Shown here in pieces: positions 26,201 to 41,200 of a stretch of 64,000 nt of DNA. Numbering within the stretch: the stretch's first letter is position 1; every line of letters starts with the position of its first letter. Below the pieces are notes generated by a model, which saw nothing but the letters and a program-made list of their open reading frames with translations, made no database searches and had not been told where the DNA came from. Position numbers and translations under genes: made by a program. The stretch lies in contig NC_092663.1 in NCBI RefSeq assembly GCF_032118995.1, positions 496,001 through 560,000 of the forward strand, in the 5' to 3' direction. Source of the stretch: Asterias amurensis. Its lineage: Eukaryota; Echinodermata; Asteroidea; Forcipulatida; Asteriidae.

Positions 26201-29200
26201 TTATATGTTATAAATACAAATAGATAAAGCTGTCTGGGGGTGACCCCGCCTACCCCTTTTCTGATGTCAATCGAGGCAGACTTTGCCTCGATCGAACATC
26301 GAACACACGTACGTGCAAGTGCATGCAAGTCCTGGTTGTGAGTTTGTACCTTTCGCAAAAAGGTTTATTTCTTGCATTTTTCCGGCAATGTCGACCACGT
26401 GTATTGCTGCCTGAGTCGTCTCCATTGCTGTGTCTGGATATATGTATAAAATAACAAACCTGTGCGAGATAACAATAAAAGAAAAACTTGTTTTACCCAT
26501 ATACACCGATGTGTGTTAGCACCAGCACTGTATACTCACTACATAGTATGCCTGTGGATTTCTTTCACAGAGCTCGGGAAAGTACCGAGTATACTGTGCT
26601 AAAACACAAAAACATAAACAAATACACTTTACAAATACTGGTATTCTTCTATTTCTTTTTAAAAAATTTATAGAACCCGCTGCTAAACATAGGATTCAAA
26701 CTGCCTCTAACCACTGGGCAATCTTGGTGGTATAGTTGGTAAGACACTGCTCTAGACCTGCAAAGGTTGTGGGTTCAAATCCCACCCGAGTAATATGCCT
26801 GTGATTTTTGTTATCACAAAATCTGGTATACACAGCGCTAACACACATCGATGTATGTGTAAAAACCAAAATGAAAATTCTTTATCCCCGATGCAAATTT
26901 AACATCTACTAATAATTCTTATTGCTCTTCTTAGGGTACTTTTCTTGGTATTGAGCCAACTCGTCTGACCGGTGTTAGAGATTCTATGTTTGGTATGTCA
27001 ATCGCTAACCTCGGAGATCTCAACATAGATGGCTATGAGGGTAAGTATTAGTAGGTTCATCTTGCAACATACAAACTTAGTCATTATCAGGGGTGAGAAA
27101 CTTCAAAATATTATCTGAATTCAGTTTAAAGTTTGCCGGATAAACCAAAAATTATGTTGTTTTTTTTGTGATTTTTAAACAAGTTGTGCTGTTTGATCTA
27201 CTTCTTTGTAAGTGAGGATACTGAGCTGCTTGGAATCTATATCTCAAGGGTTACAAAAACTGGATTTGCCATCATTTCAATATACCTCCTAAGATCTCGA
27301 TCCCAGCTTTAAACTTTTCTTGTCAGCATGGTGTCTCACCCCTGAAATATGAAGGTGGTCTTCAAGTGATTTCAATCATGACTTTTTCACAGGTGAAGTA
27401 AAAGATAAAACAACTTTACCCTTTTTTCATAGGACTCGGGGGAAAGTGCTGAGTATACAGTGCTAACACACATCGGTGTATGGGTTAAAAAAATAATAAT
27501 AATAATAATAATATTCTTTATCCCCGATGCAAATTTAACATCTCTTATATCGTTGCGGTACCCGCTGCCAAAACACAGGACTCGACTGCCTCTAGCTACC
27601 GGGCAACCTCAGTAATCTTGTTGGTAAGACACTGCTCTAGAATTGCAAGGGTGATGGGTTCTAATCCCACCCGAGTAATATGCCTGTGATATTTTCTTAC
27701 AGGACTCGGGGGAAAGTACTGAGTATACAGTGCTACACACATCGATGTAAAGCCCGGTTCATACTTCCTGCGAATTTGACGTGAATTTGGCGTCACACCC
27801 TCCTTTTGCAGCTATTATTGGCAAAGGAGTAGAGCAGAGTGCAACTGTTGCGAATTGTTGTTGCGAATTTGCGACGTCAAGATTCACTTCGCATTGGCAT
27901 TCGCAGGAAGTACGAAGAGGGCTTATGGGTAAAAAACCAAAATGAATAACCTTTACCTGTGACTTTGTAGATATTGCTATTGGTGCACCTTATGAGAATA
28001 ACGGTGTAGGTGCAGTGTATATTTACCATGGTGGACCAGATGGTATTATACAACCAGCCTCTCAGAAGATAACCCCAGCTGATTTACCAGATGACCTTCC
28101 GACAAGTCGAGATATCGGTCAAGCATTTGGGTATTCCTTGTCTGGCGGTCTGGATCTGGACGGTAACCAATATCCAGATTTGACCATTGGTGCTTTTCAG
28201 GCTGATGCTTTGGTTACATTGAGGTAAGTTAAAGTTGTTACACTGTCAAAGATCACATCCCTTGTAATAACAATACAAAGCTCTTATAAAGTGCACATAT
28301 CGTAGATATGGGATCAAGGTGCCGAACAAATGGAGACATTACAATAAACAAATTTATGGGCTCAGCGGCCGATTTCACAAAACGCTAGAATGAATCTGAT
28401 CTAGATTATTACCCTCCTAACTTAGGATGGGTTCAATGTGTCCTACGTCTTCAGATAGGGACCTTAACTAGTCCTAAACCCTAAGATTAATCCTAACTTA
28501 GGATGGGTTCAATGTGTCCTACGTCTTAAGATAGGGATCTTAACTAGTCCTAAACCCTAAGATTAATCCTAACTTAGGATGGGTTCAATGTGTCCTATGT
28601 CTTCAGATAGGGACCTTAACTAGTCCTAAACCCTAAGATTAATCCTAACTTAGGATGGGTTCAATGTGTCCTACGTCTTCAGATAGGGACCTTAACTAGT
28701 CCTAAACCCTAAGATTAATCCTAACTTAGGATGAGTTCAATGTGTCCTACGTCTTCAGATAGGGACCTTAACTAGTCCTAAACCCTAAGATTAATCCTAA
28801 CTTAGGATGGGTTCAATGTGTCCTACGTCTTCAGATAGGGACCTTAACTAGTCCTAAACCCTAAGATTAATCCTAACTTAGGATGGGTTCAATGTGTCCT
28901 ACGTCTTCAGATAGGGACCTTAACTAGTCCTAAACCCTAAGATTAATCCTAACTTAGGATGGGTTCAATGTGTCCTACGTCTTCAGATAGGGATCTTAAC
29001 TAGTCCTAAACCCTAAGATTAATCCTAACTTAGGATGGGTTCAATGTGTCCTACGTCTTCAGATAGGGACCTTAACTAGTCCTAAACCCTAAGATTAATC
29101 CTAACTTAGGATGGGTTCAATGTGTCCTACGTCTTCAGATAGGGACCTTAACTAGTCCTAAACCCTAAGATTAATCCTAACTTAGGATGGGTTCAATGTG

Positions 29201-32200
29201 TCCTACGTCTTCAGATAGGGACCTTAACTAGTCCTAAACCCTAAGATTAATCCTAACTTAGGATGGGTTCAATGTGTCCTACGTCTTCAGATAGGGACCT
29301 TAACTAGTCCTAAACCCTAAGATTAATCCTAACTTAGGATGGGTTCAATGTGTCCTACGTCTTCAGATAGGGACCTTAACTAGTCCTAAACCCTAAGATT
29401 AATCCCTAAGATTAAAGGAAATGAAGAAATAGCCCAAAACTTGACAAGTAATTTTTCGTTCAATTCAACTAAATTTAACTCACATTTATTTCCATACTTT
29501 CTTGAAGAAAAACAAACTTGAACAATGCAAATACGGGAATTAGATATACAGGAATTAGATATAACAAATAATAATAATTCTCTTTTATTAATCTCTTTTT
29601 TTTTAACATGAAGAGCCAGACCAATTATAAGTATCACAGCGGAACTACAGCTACGAGAATCACAGATTGATCCTAATATAACAACTAAAAAAGGAGCAGA
29701 AGCGTTTAGGTAAGATATTGAGTTCTTCAACTTGTTTCTGTGTTGTATAACTGTTGATGAGATTGAGCTCTGAGGAGCTGTCAAGGAACTAAGTCTGCCA
29801 GCAACAAGATAACAAGTACCAAAAACCTATATTTCCTGTTTTAATAACTGATTTTATTTCTTCTTTGTAGGTCCTATGTTCAAGTGCAAATGAAGTACGA
29901 ATGCAACGCAGATAGATTTGACGAGTCCATTCGTAAGTTAATGTCTACTTCTAGCTTAATACTCAATGCAATTTGTTTTAATCTTTACAATGGTTGTTAT
30001 GTGCGTAAAGCGCTCCCCTCTCACCAAGGTGACCCCAGTTCAATTCCCCGCCATGGTCATGTGGGTTGAGTTGTGCGTTGGTTCTCTACTGCGCAACAAG
30101 GGTTTTCCAGACCATCAGTTCTTCCTCCCTTGTGAAAAACCAACTTTTGGTCTCGGGCTTTGCATCAAGGTCATAATGGGTTGATGTGGCTTTCTCCCAA
30201 AGGCGCCCTTGCATGCCTACTTCTCAAAAAATTGCGAGTAAGGATGATTAGCCTCCCAAATTATTATTATACAACTATTTGTGAGGAGTAATGCTAACCT
30301 GTTTACATCATTTCTTATTCAGGAGTTGAATATTCCATCGAAGCAGAGGAGGAGAGGCGTGATATGGGTTTAACTTCAAGAGTAATCTTTGAAGCGTCCG
30401 ATTCCTATGCCATCCGTGACCAGACAATTCTTCTTCAACCTCAAAGTAATGAAGAGACTGTAGAATCAACCAGATTTTGGTTCACTCTTAGGGTAAGGTT
30501 ATTATGCTTATTCTTTTTATATTAAAGGGTCTATGTACTTTTTCCTAACAAAAAACACAATGTTTGGTTTACATTAAACTTACACAGATTGAAGATTATG
30601 ATAGTAGACAGCTTCCCTTGAAATTATACTTACTGAGGTGCTGTAGTTTTTGAGAATCGAGTAAAACAAATTATTTTCATCTCAATTTAAGCATGTAAAA
30701 GCGTACATGTATTAACCAGTTATGCTATGGTTTTGCTATAAATAAAGCAAAAGAAGAAATGCTGGTAATTTTCTACCTTCCATCCCAGTTAGTAGTTAAT
30801 AAGCAGAACTTTTCAGAACTGAGAAGTCTTCCAACTTCCAAAAATCTACTTAGCGGTAGCAGAATATAAAGCATGAAAAGTTCTCATTCATTCATTCATT
30901 CATTCATTCAATTCACATTTTTACCTCCACAAACAAATTTCAACAAATAATACAGAACTACATTGAAATGCATACATGTAAAATAAAATACAACAAGATA
31001 ATAAATTAGAGGAAGGCGCATGGAGGCAAGGCCCAAAGTAAGCCAGCTAGATGGTAGCAGCTTGCCTTTTCATAACAAAATAAATGATCAAAATGTACAT
31101 GCTTTGGACAATACAAAGACGAAACATACAGACAGGCGGACAAACTACTGGAGAAAGGGACAGTGACAGAGTAAGCAAACTTAAAGGGAAAGAACAGTAT
31201 AGAAACTATGTTACATGCTGGGAAATAAGGAACTTTTTATAAGATGTTTTGAACCTAGCCACAAAGGATATGAGGCTTTGATAGTCTGGTCAACCTAATT
31301 CCAAAGATGAGGACCAAGTAACGGAGAGTATTTGATGTGCGTGCAAATGGTACATGCAAAAGAACATAGTCAGCCTAGTAGGTAGATGCACACGTGGTAT
31401 TGCTGTAAACCAATTTTTTTTTAAATATCATTTAAGTATTTATTGCTTTGCCCTACAGCCTGGATTTACGGATATCTTTCGCAAGATACCCTTCAAGTTA
31501 AACTACAAATTACCTGATGTGGAAGTGACGACCCCTACCCCAGGTGAACCAGTACCTGATCTCAACAAGTTTGCGATTCTGAACAGTCAGATGGATCCGT
31601 CTAAAGTTGCTGAGGTAAGTTACTGGTGTTATTACACTTCAAGTTTGAAGGAGGTTGTTATCTTTTAGTGTCCCAAGTTTTATTTGCTGCTTGTGTTATC
31701 CAAGAGATGTTGTGTCACATGGCTTGCTTGATCTGTTTGTCACTCCCTATTACTGAAGGCACTCAAGGATAATTATTGGATTTTTAAAAAATTTCCTCTT
31801 TAAAGACACTGGACACTATTGGTAATTGTCAAAGACTAGTCTTCTCACTTGGTGTATCTCAACATATGCATGTTTTTAACAAGCATGTGAAATTTTGAAC
31901 AATTGGTCGTCGAAGTTGCGAGATAATAATGAGAGAAAAACACACTTGTCAGACATAGTTGTGTGCTTTCAGATGCTGTATTTCAAGACCTCTAAATCAA
32001 ATTCTGTGGTCTTGAAATAAAATTTGTGGAAAATTACTTTTTTATAAAAAACCACGTTACTTCAGAGGGAGCCAGTTCTCACAGTGTTTTATACTATCAA
32101 CAGCTCTTCACCACTTGTTACCAAGTATTAGGTTTTGAGCTTATAATTATTTTGAGTAATTACCAATAGTGTCTACTGCCTTTAAAGTCCTCACTTTTCT

Positions 32201-35200
32201 TTTTTTGCTTGTGATATTCAAGAGAATGTTGTGTCACATGGTTTGCTTGATCTGTTTTTCACTCACTATTATAATCATGGAAAATTATTGGAGTTCTAAA
32301 TATTCCATTATAAATGGATAATCATAAAATCTTTCTATTCAGATATAAAGGTTAGAGGCACTGGACACTATTGGTAATTACTCAAAATAATTGTTAGCAT
32401 AAAACTTACTTGGTAACGAGTAATGGGGAGCTGTTGATAGTTATAAAACATTGTGAGAAACAGCTCTTTGAAGTGACGTAGTTTTCAAGTTTCAAGAAAG
32501 AAGTAATTTTCCATGAACTTGATTTTGAGACTTCAGATTAGATTTTGAGGTCCCAAAATCAAGCATCTGAAAGCACACAACTTTGTGTGACTAGGGTGGG
32601 TTTTTTCTCATTATCTCGCACCTTTGACGACCAATTAAGTTCAAATTTTCACAGGCTTGTTATTTTGTGCATATAATGTGGAGATACACCAATTGAGAGG
32701 GTTAGTCTTTAACATTTAACAAAGGTGTCAAGTGTCTTTAACTCTCCTGATTTTATGTTTTTGATTTCTTTGTTCCAGCATTGCACGTACATGTACATGT
32801 GTTATTTGGTTGTACATTTTGCATGTTTTGAATTAAAAGCAACAGTTAGGGTTTGTATATTGCCATGATTTATTCATTTATTTGCGTTACTAATTTTGAC
32901 AGGATGGATTCTCAAGCGTAGACTTCCAGGTGACCAATTATTACATCTAATTCTAATTCAATGTATTAAATATGCACCATATAAAGGTCACTAGAAATCA
33001 CACACTATCACAGTTTTACTATAATCAGACACTAATTACCAAAATAGTTATAATTGTAGTAACATAATAAACAAACTTCTGGAAACTACATATCCTCATT
33101 AATCATTTTAGATTTTAGATTTTTCTCTAAAAATCTTAACATAGTCTTTCACATACATTAATGTCTCAATATCTACCTATATAAACGTACACAATTTACT
33201 ACTTTTTCCCTAGAACAAAATCTGCCATTTTTTTTATTGATTTTGTTTTTGTGAGAGTAAGACTCAACATGATGCAAAAGAGGCATAGTTAACATAGTAA
33301 GGGTTCAGTATGCTGATATAATCAAGAATAATGGGGCAAACAGCTGTTGACAATGATGACTAAAATCCCTCAATACACTGCGAAAACCATTTGTTTACAC
33401 CACCTATTTAATATCAAAGTCTTATATAGCGCATGTATCTACCAAACAAGGTACTCAAGGCACTGAGTGTATACAAACTTTCAGAAAGATAGGTTATTGC
33501 AGTGATGAATTCTGAGACCCAATTATTTAGTACCATACAGAGGTTTACAAGGTGCTACGGCGCATACAGCAGGCACAGCCAGGAACACCGGGGCCAACCC
33601 CTTGTCTTTTTGATAAGTGCACTTTTTTTTACATGCGTTACACAACACATGGGACCAATGGCTTTACGTCCCATCCAAAGGGCGAAGCAATGGTAAAGTG
33701 TCTTGCTTAAGGACACAAGTATCACGGCTGGGGAATCGAACCCACACTCTGCTGATCAGAAACACCAGAGTTTGAATTCGATGCTCTTAACCGCTCGGCC
33801 ACGACACTTCCACATAATTGATACAGCTACGTACACTTGATTTACCCGCCAAATCTTTTTTTCCAGTTCAACAATCATACTCAATTTCTTTAAAGGTAGT
33901 GGACACTATTGGTAATTACTCAAAATAAGTATTAGCATAAAACCCTATTTGGTGACGAGTAATGGAGAGAGGTTGATAAGTATAAAACATTGTGAGAAAC
34001 AGCTCCCTCTCAAGTGACGTAGTTTTCGAGAAGGAAGTAATTTGCCACAAATTTGATTTTGAGACCTCAAGTTTAGAATTTTAGGTCTTGAAATCAAGCA
34101 TCTGGAAGCACACAACTTCGTGTGACAAGGGTTTATTTTATTTCATAGTTATCTCGCAACTCCGACGACCAATCAAGCTCAAATGTTCACAGGTTTATTG
34201 TTTTACGCATATGTTGAGATTCACCGAGTGAGAAGACTGGTCTTTGGCAATTACCATTAGTGTCCAGTGTCTTTAAAGGAATGTTTTTGCCAAATATATG
34301 CTCACTCTTTGATGGTTTATATGTGAAATAATGACTAAACAAGAGTGTATTTAATGAAGACTCATGTACTGATACATGATTCGTTGTAGCTATTGATACA
34401 GACATGTATGATTACAATGTTTAAACGCAGTGGACACTATTCTTGGTCAATACTCAAAATAATTTTAGCATAAAAACTGACTTGGTAATGCTGTTGATAG
34501 TATAAAACATAATGAGAAACGGCTCCCTCTAAAGTAATATAGTTTCTGAGAAAGAAAGAATTTCTCATGAATTTGATTTGGAGACCTCAGAGAGACTTTG
34601 AGGTGTCGAAATCAAGCTTCTGAAAGCACACAACTTAGTGTGACGAGGATGTTTTTTCTTCCATTATTATCTCGCAACTTTAAATAGCCAATTGAGTTAT
34701 TTGGTGCATATATTGAGATACATCAAGTGGGAAGGCTGGCCAATTACCAAAGGTGTCCAGTGTTTTTAAACAGCATTAGAATCATTCACCATGTCTGAAC
34801 GAATCAAAAAAAGTCAATTAGTAATCATCTTACTCTACAAAATCATCTCTGTAGTTAAATAAAGTTTATCTTCTTTTGTAATCTTGTGCATTTCATCAGG
34901 CCGTCTGAACCATCCCAAACCTCCACTGTCACAAAGATGGCGTGGTTATACAGTGACGTATACATGTTTAGCCGTGTTCTCATTGGAGTTAAAATTGTTA
35001 ACTTACTGTCGCAAATTGTTAACTTACCGATATTTGATGAGATATACTGATCAATTTATTGACTAATATTTATAACAAGTACTATGTTTGAAAGCAATGT
35101 TTAACACCAAACTAGAACATTGAAGGCATGTGAAATGTCAGCTTTAATCGATTCTGCTTTTTTAAATTTTTATTCTTAATTCCATTACATGAGCTTGTGT

Positions 35201-38200
35201 GGCTTATAAAAGCTTGGCAATTATAATATACAACTACAATAATGTGTGATAAGCCTAGTTAATTTAATAATGGGGTTTCACAATCAGACCACTATAAATG
35301 CGTGACATGCGCTCACTTGACGTTACACTGTCATTCTAACATCATGTATAATAATTACAGACTTATACCGTGCTCATATCTGTCTGAATAAAGACACCAA
35401 AGGTGCATGTGTTGTTTCAGCCACTTTTTTTAAAGGGTCCACTCACAGGCCTGTACGCCTTTCTTAATATTTATGCATGAGGCGATTGGCGCAACCACTG
35501 CAAGTGATGGGGGACGTGGGCCCATAGCCTCATTTTGGGGAAGAAATGTGATGTCATGCATGCATAAATATTAAGAGAGGCGTATTAGGTGGTTGATATA
35601 CGATGATGTATATAAGATTTATTGATTGATATACTGATTGATTTTTTCTTTGTTTCTCTCTCTACAGATCGATTTCATCAAGGCGTGTGCCCAGCTAGAT
35701 GGAGAATGCATCACCGATCTAGAAGTTGCGGCCTACTTGCATCTAGACGATCAGTAAGGCCATTTTAGTTTCAATTAAGTGTCCTTACTTGGTGTATCCC
35801 ACCATAAGCATAAAAAAAACCTGTGAAAATTTGAGTTCAACTGGTCATCGGAGTTGCGAGAAAATGATGAAAGAAAAAACACCCTTGTTAGACGAATTTG
35901 TGTGCTTTCAGATAGGAATAAATTAATTCTAGCTAGAATTCTTTTATTATTTTAGTGAGAAGTTACCTCTTTTTCAAAAACTACGTTACTTCAGTGAAAG
36001 TCGTTTCCCACAATATTTTATATTACCAACAGCTCCGCATTGCTCATTACCAAGTCACTTTTTAAGTGAATTTTTGTTTTGAGTAGTTGCCAAATGTGTA
36101 CCTTCCCTTTAACGCTTTGTTTTAATGGATTATTTACAGGGAAAAACCAGTTCTACGTGTTGGAGAACACAAGAATCTATTTGTAACCGTTACGGTTAGA
36201 AACAACGAAGAGCCAGCGTATGATCCTAAACTGACGATAACATTCCCAGAGATGCTGGAATTCAGTAAGATTGAGGACGATGCTTCCCAGGTATTCAAAA
36301 CCTCACTTTATTAACTTTGAAATTTGGAAAACTCTCTGTATCACACCACCACTTTTTCACTCATTTTTAGAAAACGTTTTGAGAACAGATTTGAATGTTG
36401 TGGTACAAAGACAAGATCTAGGATTTAGTGGTCATTTGTAAGCAGACCTATGTGATATTTCTGGTTGAATAAATGGGAGACATTTGGGATGCTTGGTGGC
36501 AGCAGACTTACTAGGTAAAATCTATTGTTCTCGGTCATGGTCGCATGCTCAGAACTACGTAAACAATGGTAATTTACCTGGTTAGTCTGCTGCCACCTAG
36601 CGACCCAAAGTTTCCCATTGATCTGTTCTTTGTATAACAAAAGAAAAGAAATGAAGTAATGAGAAGATTGTTTTCTTTTCTTGTAGCTTATTCGCTTTGG
36701 TTGTAATCTGTTAGAAGACAACACTACGGTGATAGTTTGTAAGTTGGGCTACCCCTACAAGGAGAAGCAATTCGTGAGTACTTAAAGGAGTTGGCTACTT
36801 TTTGTAATCACACGCACGCTCCTGGAATACGGGAAAATAAAGCGCTTCTGCGTCCCATATCCAGTGAGGCCAGAACAAATTTATCTTTGAAGCCTCATTT
36901 AAGTCAACCTTAAACAGCGGCTACAGGATAATCTCAATATTCAACTATTGCCCTTTTTGGGCCAACAGACATCTTAGATACTGATTTATAACCATTTTAC
37001 GTTTAAAATTTGCATTTGGTTATAAATATGTCAAGTCAAAAACGCTTTTTCAGTTGAGAGTAAAAAACGGCTTATCTTTTATAATCACCCCTTGACGTCA
37101 GTGACGATTTTCCCCAAACTGTGTGTTTGAACACAGTTCTCCAACTTTGTCAAACTGAGGGTGCTGTTTTCCACATCAAATAGCTGCCAATGACATCACG
37201 ATTCTTTTGTCGCGTGGGTTTGTTACACCTCACATTCTTTAGAATTTTGGCTTGTAGTGTTTCAAGGAAAAACCATTTTTACCATGTTTTAACGTGAGGT
37301 ACGAGACTCGTTGAATGTTTTTTTCTGTTTCCCGTTGACTGCATCTATTACAAAAATGTAACAACTATATATTCCTGAGCATTCTGTAGCCGCTGTTTAA
37401 GTTTAAAATTTCAGAGCGTTATTAAATGGCGAACGCACAAAATTTAGAATGTAATTTTTACACTAATTTAAGGTGGAGCGTGATGCACTGACACTCACAA
37501 TATGCAGAGTGCAATATGAAAACTGGGAGTAGGTTATGGGTAAATATCATGCTCTGGTTTGAGCATCTGATTGTTTTAACTGTCTGCAAGCACTTGAATT
37601 ACCCTTTTTGGGATCCAATAAAGATTATTGTATTTTATTGTATTTGTAATAGCGCGTACTGGAAGATAAAACACTTAATAGATAGTTCCCTCATAATGTA
37701 AATCAGCCAGCTTTACGGGCAATTTGGAATACAATGCCATGTGTTTTTTGCGCAAGAATAACGTGCAGCACGCGCACATTTCACAAAACTCGTTGCCTGA
37801 CTGGTTACTTGACACGCCTGCAAGCCAAAATGCAATTTGCCCGTAAATATAATAATAATAATAATGATTAATAATTTGGGGGGGGGGAGGTAATAATCCT
37901 AACTTGCATCTAAGAGCTGAATTGCGAAGGACGCGGCTACAAGGTGTTTGAGAAGCAGGCATATAAGGGCGCCCATCAACCCATTATGACCACAAGGAAC
38001 AGCCAATGGCGGTTATGCAACTTATCGTTACAAATTGTGTTTTATTTTTGATAACAGGAAGCATTCACGTTGAAGTTTGACACAAGGGACGTTCCATCTG
38101 ATGCTAGTAACTTTACCATCAGAATGTCAGCAACATCGTAAGTCACTTAATCGAGAGTATTGAAGTTTTTAAATTCAGTTTTTAAATTCAGCCCTTGTGG

Positions 38201-41200
38201 TTTATATTGATTTCAGGCCTTTTCATGATTGTATAGACACATGTATCTGTTGTTGTTGTTGTTGTTGTGGTTTTTTGTTATCTCCTGCCCTTATTTTCCA
38301 TCATCAATATTAACCACAAAGGAAACTGACTAAGTAAAATTTTAAATGATTTTTTGGGTGAGACAAAGAATTTACTAGCGTGCTTTGCTCTACCAACTAA
38401 GCTACATGTATCTAGCCCTCTAGTGGCGGTGTCCCTATTTTGTCAATATCTTTGTTCGGGGGTGCCAGTCAGAAGCCATACAACCGTTAACTGCCGTGTA
38501 GCCGGGGATCACACCCAAATTACGATACAACTTGGGAAGCGGCTGCCAGGGGATCACCTTAAGGGGATGCGACTTTTTGTTTCAGATATCAATATAAACC
38601 ACAAGGGAAACTGACTGGGTGAAAAAAAAGTTTCCATTCTTAAATTTTTCTTTAGGAGTTAAATCTTGGCGTATGTCTCATTTAACAAGGATGTTATCAG
38701 TGGTCAAAGCTGGCCTGTTTTACATTTCACTTACCTATGCATTTTTAAACATTGCATATTTCTATATTTGCTTGTCATTTTTTGTTTGTAATTTTATGCT
38801 GAATTGACACTGATTTTTATAACTTCCTTGTTAATTCTGTAATTACTTTGTGTTTAAAGAGATTTTTTTAATGTTCCTCTGCAAGCGCCATGAAGCATGT
38901 TTATCATTATTTGGATTATAATTTTATTCAGGACTAACCGAGACGCTAATCCCGATGATAACCAAGTCAGTCTCTTTGCTGAAGTACAAAGCATCACAGA
39001 TATTCAAATTATAGGGTAAGTTATTGGATTTGTGTATTGTCTGAAAACCTCTTTGGTGACTCCAACATTACTGATCCCACTCATTCATTCATTCAGTATT
39101 GGTTTGTTCTTTAAAAAAACAAATTCCCATGGCAACCGTAGGTTGAATTACAGGAAAATATACTAAGACTAAAATTAGAACAAAATTACTTGTTAAAGGG
39201 TCTATGTCGTTTGTGTAGGACAAAAAACATGATATCTACATTTTTACACTAAACTTACACAGTTTGAAGATAATGATAGTGGAACGCTTCCCTGAAAATT
39301 TTACTTGCTGAGGTGCTGTAATTTTAGAGAAATAAGAACAACAATGTAATGAAAATCATTTTCATCTCTGTGATCATGAAACGGAAATTATTTTAGCTTG
39401 TAAAAGACATTGTTTTAATCATTTCTAAAAAACTACAGTACCTCAGCAAGTAATATTTTAAGGAAAGCTTTTATTTCTACTATCATTATCTTCAAACAGT
39501 GTAAGTTTAAAGGGAAGTTACCTGTTTGGTAATTATCAAAGACCAGTCTTTTCACTTGGTGTATCCCATCATATGCATATAACAACAAGCCTGTGAAAAT
39601 TTGGGCTCAACCGGTCATCGAAGTTGCGAGAAAATATTGAAAGAAAAAACACCATTGTTGGATGAATTTGTGTGCTTTCAGATAGAAATAAAAGACTTCT
39701 AGCTAGAAGTCTTTTACTATCGTTTCCCACAATGGTTTATACTATCAACAGCTCTCCAACGCTTGTTACCAACTCAGTTTTTAAGTTAATACTTGTTATG
39801 AGGAATTACCAAGCGTGTACCATCCCCTTAATGTAAATCTTTGGATGTTGTGTTTTGTGTTACAAAAAGTATCCAAATCCTATAAGGAGAGACAATATTT
39901 AAATATGTAAAAGCAAATTGTTTTTCATAGGACAAAGTGTATTGCTTAGGGGTGTCATAAAGGGGGATTCGAACCCACACTCTGGTGACTTAGCACCATA
40001 ACTTGAATTCTATGCTCTTAACCACTCAGCCATGACAATCTATATAAGAACTAGTTATTATTATTAAACACAATATGGTTTTCTTATGACAGTGAGACCA
40101 ATAAGGAGCAGTACACATTTGAAGGAGATGTAATTGGAGAGAGTGCAATGACCTACACAGATGAGATTGGTGATGAAGTTATACATACCTGGACTGTGAG
40201 TATAGTTTAGTTGCTTGAGCAACAGTAATTTGCTATTATGACTTTAATGTACCCATGGCCAAAATCAAATTCAAGTTCTGGTGGTTAAGTCATTGTTTCT
40301 CTTCACCCAGGGGTACCTACGAGGGTACAGGTTGATATTGTGAATGAAACAGCCTTTGGAGCGGTAAAAACTGTTGTATACTCCCAACGCAGCTGAGAAA
40401 CATTTTTTAAAAAGGGATTTTGGACTTATGTCCAGGGCACTAATGTAAAGCCTATTGATAGGGTTATCGTGAAATGCGCTATATAAGAATTTGTTATCAT
40501 TAAAACATAGGATTCAAATTGCCTCTAGCTACCGGACAATCTCAGTAGTCTGGTTGGTTAGACACCACTCTGGAATTGCAAGGGTCGTGGGTTCGAATCC
40601 ACAGGTTCCAACAACGAGAACGAAAACGAGAATGTTAACAATGCACACCCTCAGTTGGTTGGATGAGCGTGGGTTTATTCTGCAGGGAGCAATTCAACCA
40701 ATAGAATGCATTCTCTTTGCGTCGTGATCGTTGCAGTGTGACTCGGCCTTAAAGGGTCTGGGTACTTTTTGTAGGACGAAAAACACCAAGTCCACAGATT
40801 TACATTACACTTACACAGTATGAAGATAATGATGGTAGAAAGCTTCCCTGAAAATATTGGTTGCTGAGGAGCTGAAGTTTTTGAGAAATGAGTAAAACAA
40901 TGTCATGAAAATAATTTTCATCTCACTGATCATGAGACGAAAATTATTTTAGCTTTTAAAAACGTTTCTTTTTTTCATGACATTGTTTTACTTGTTTCTC
41001 TAAAACTACCGCACCTCAACAACTAATATTTTAAGGGAATATTTGTATTATCATTATCTTCAAACTGTGTAAGTTTAATGTAAATCTGTGAACATTGTGT
41101 TTTGTGTTAGAAAAGTACCCAAATCCTTTAAGTCTATGGAGTTTATTCATTTTTCTTTTTATAATTACAAATCTTGTGCATATTACTGGAGTGTTTGTGC

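Noticed and set aside
28371-29413. CRISPR-like or telomere-like array (contains CCCTAA words)
   Set aside because: Units are 76 bp, contiguous and match a MITE arm; the CCCTAA words are isolated within the unit.
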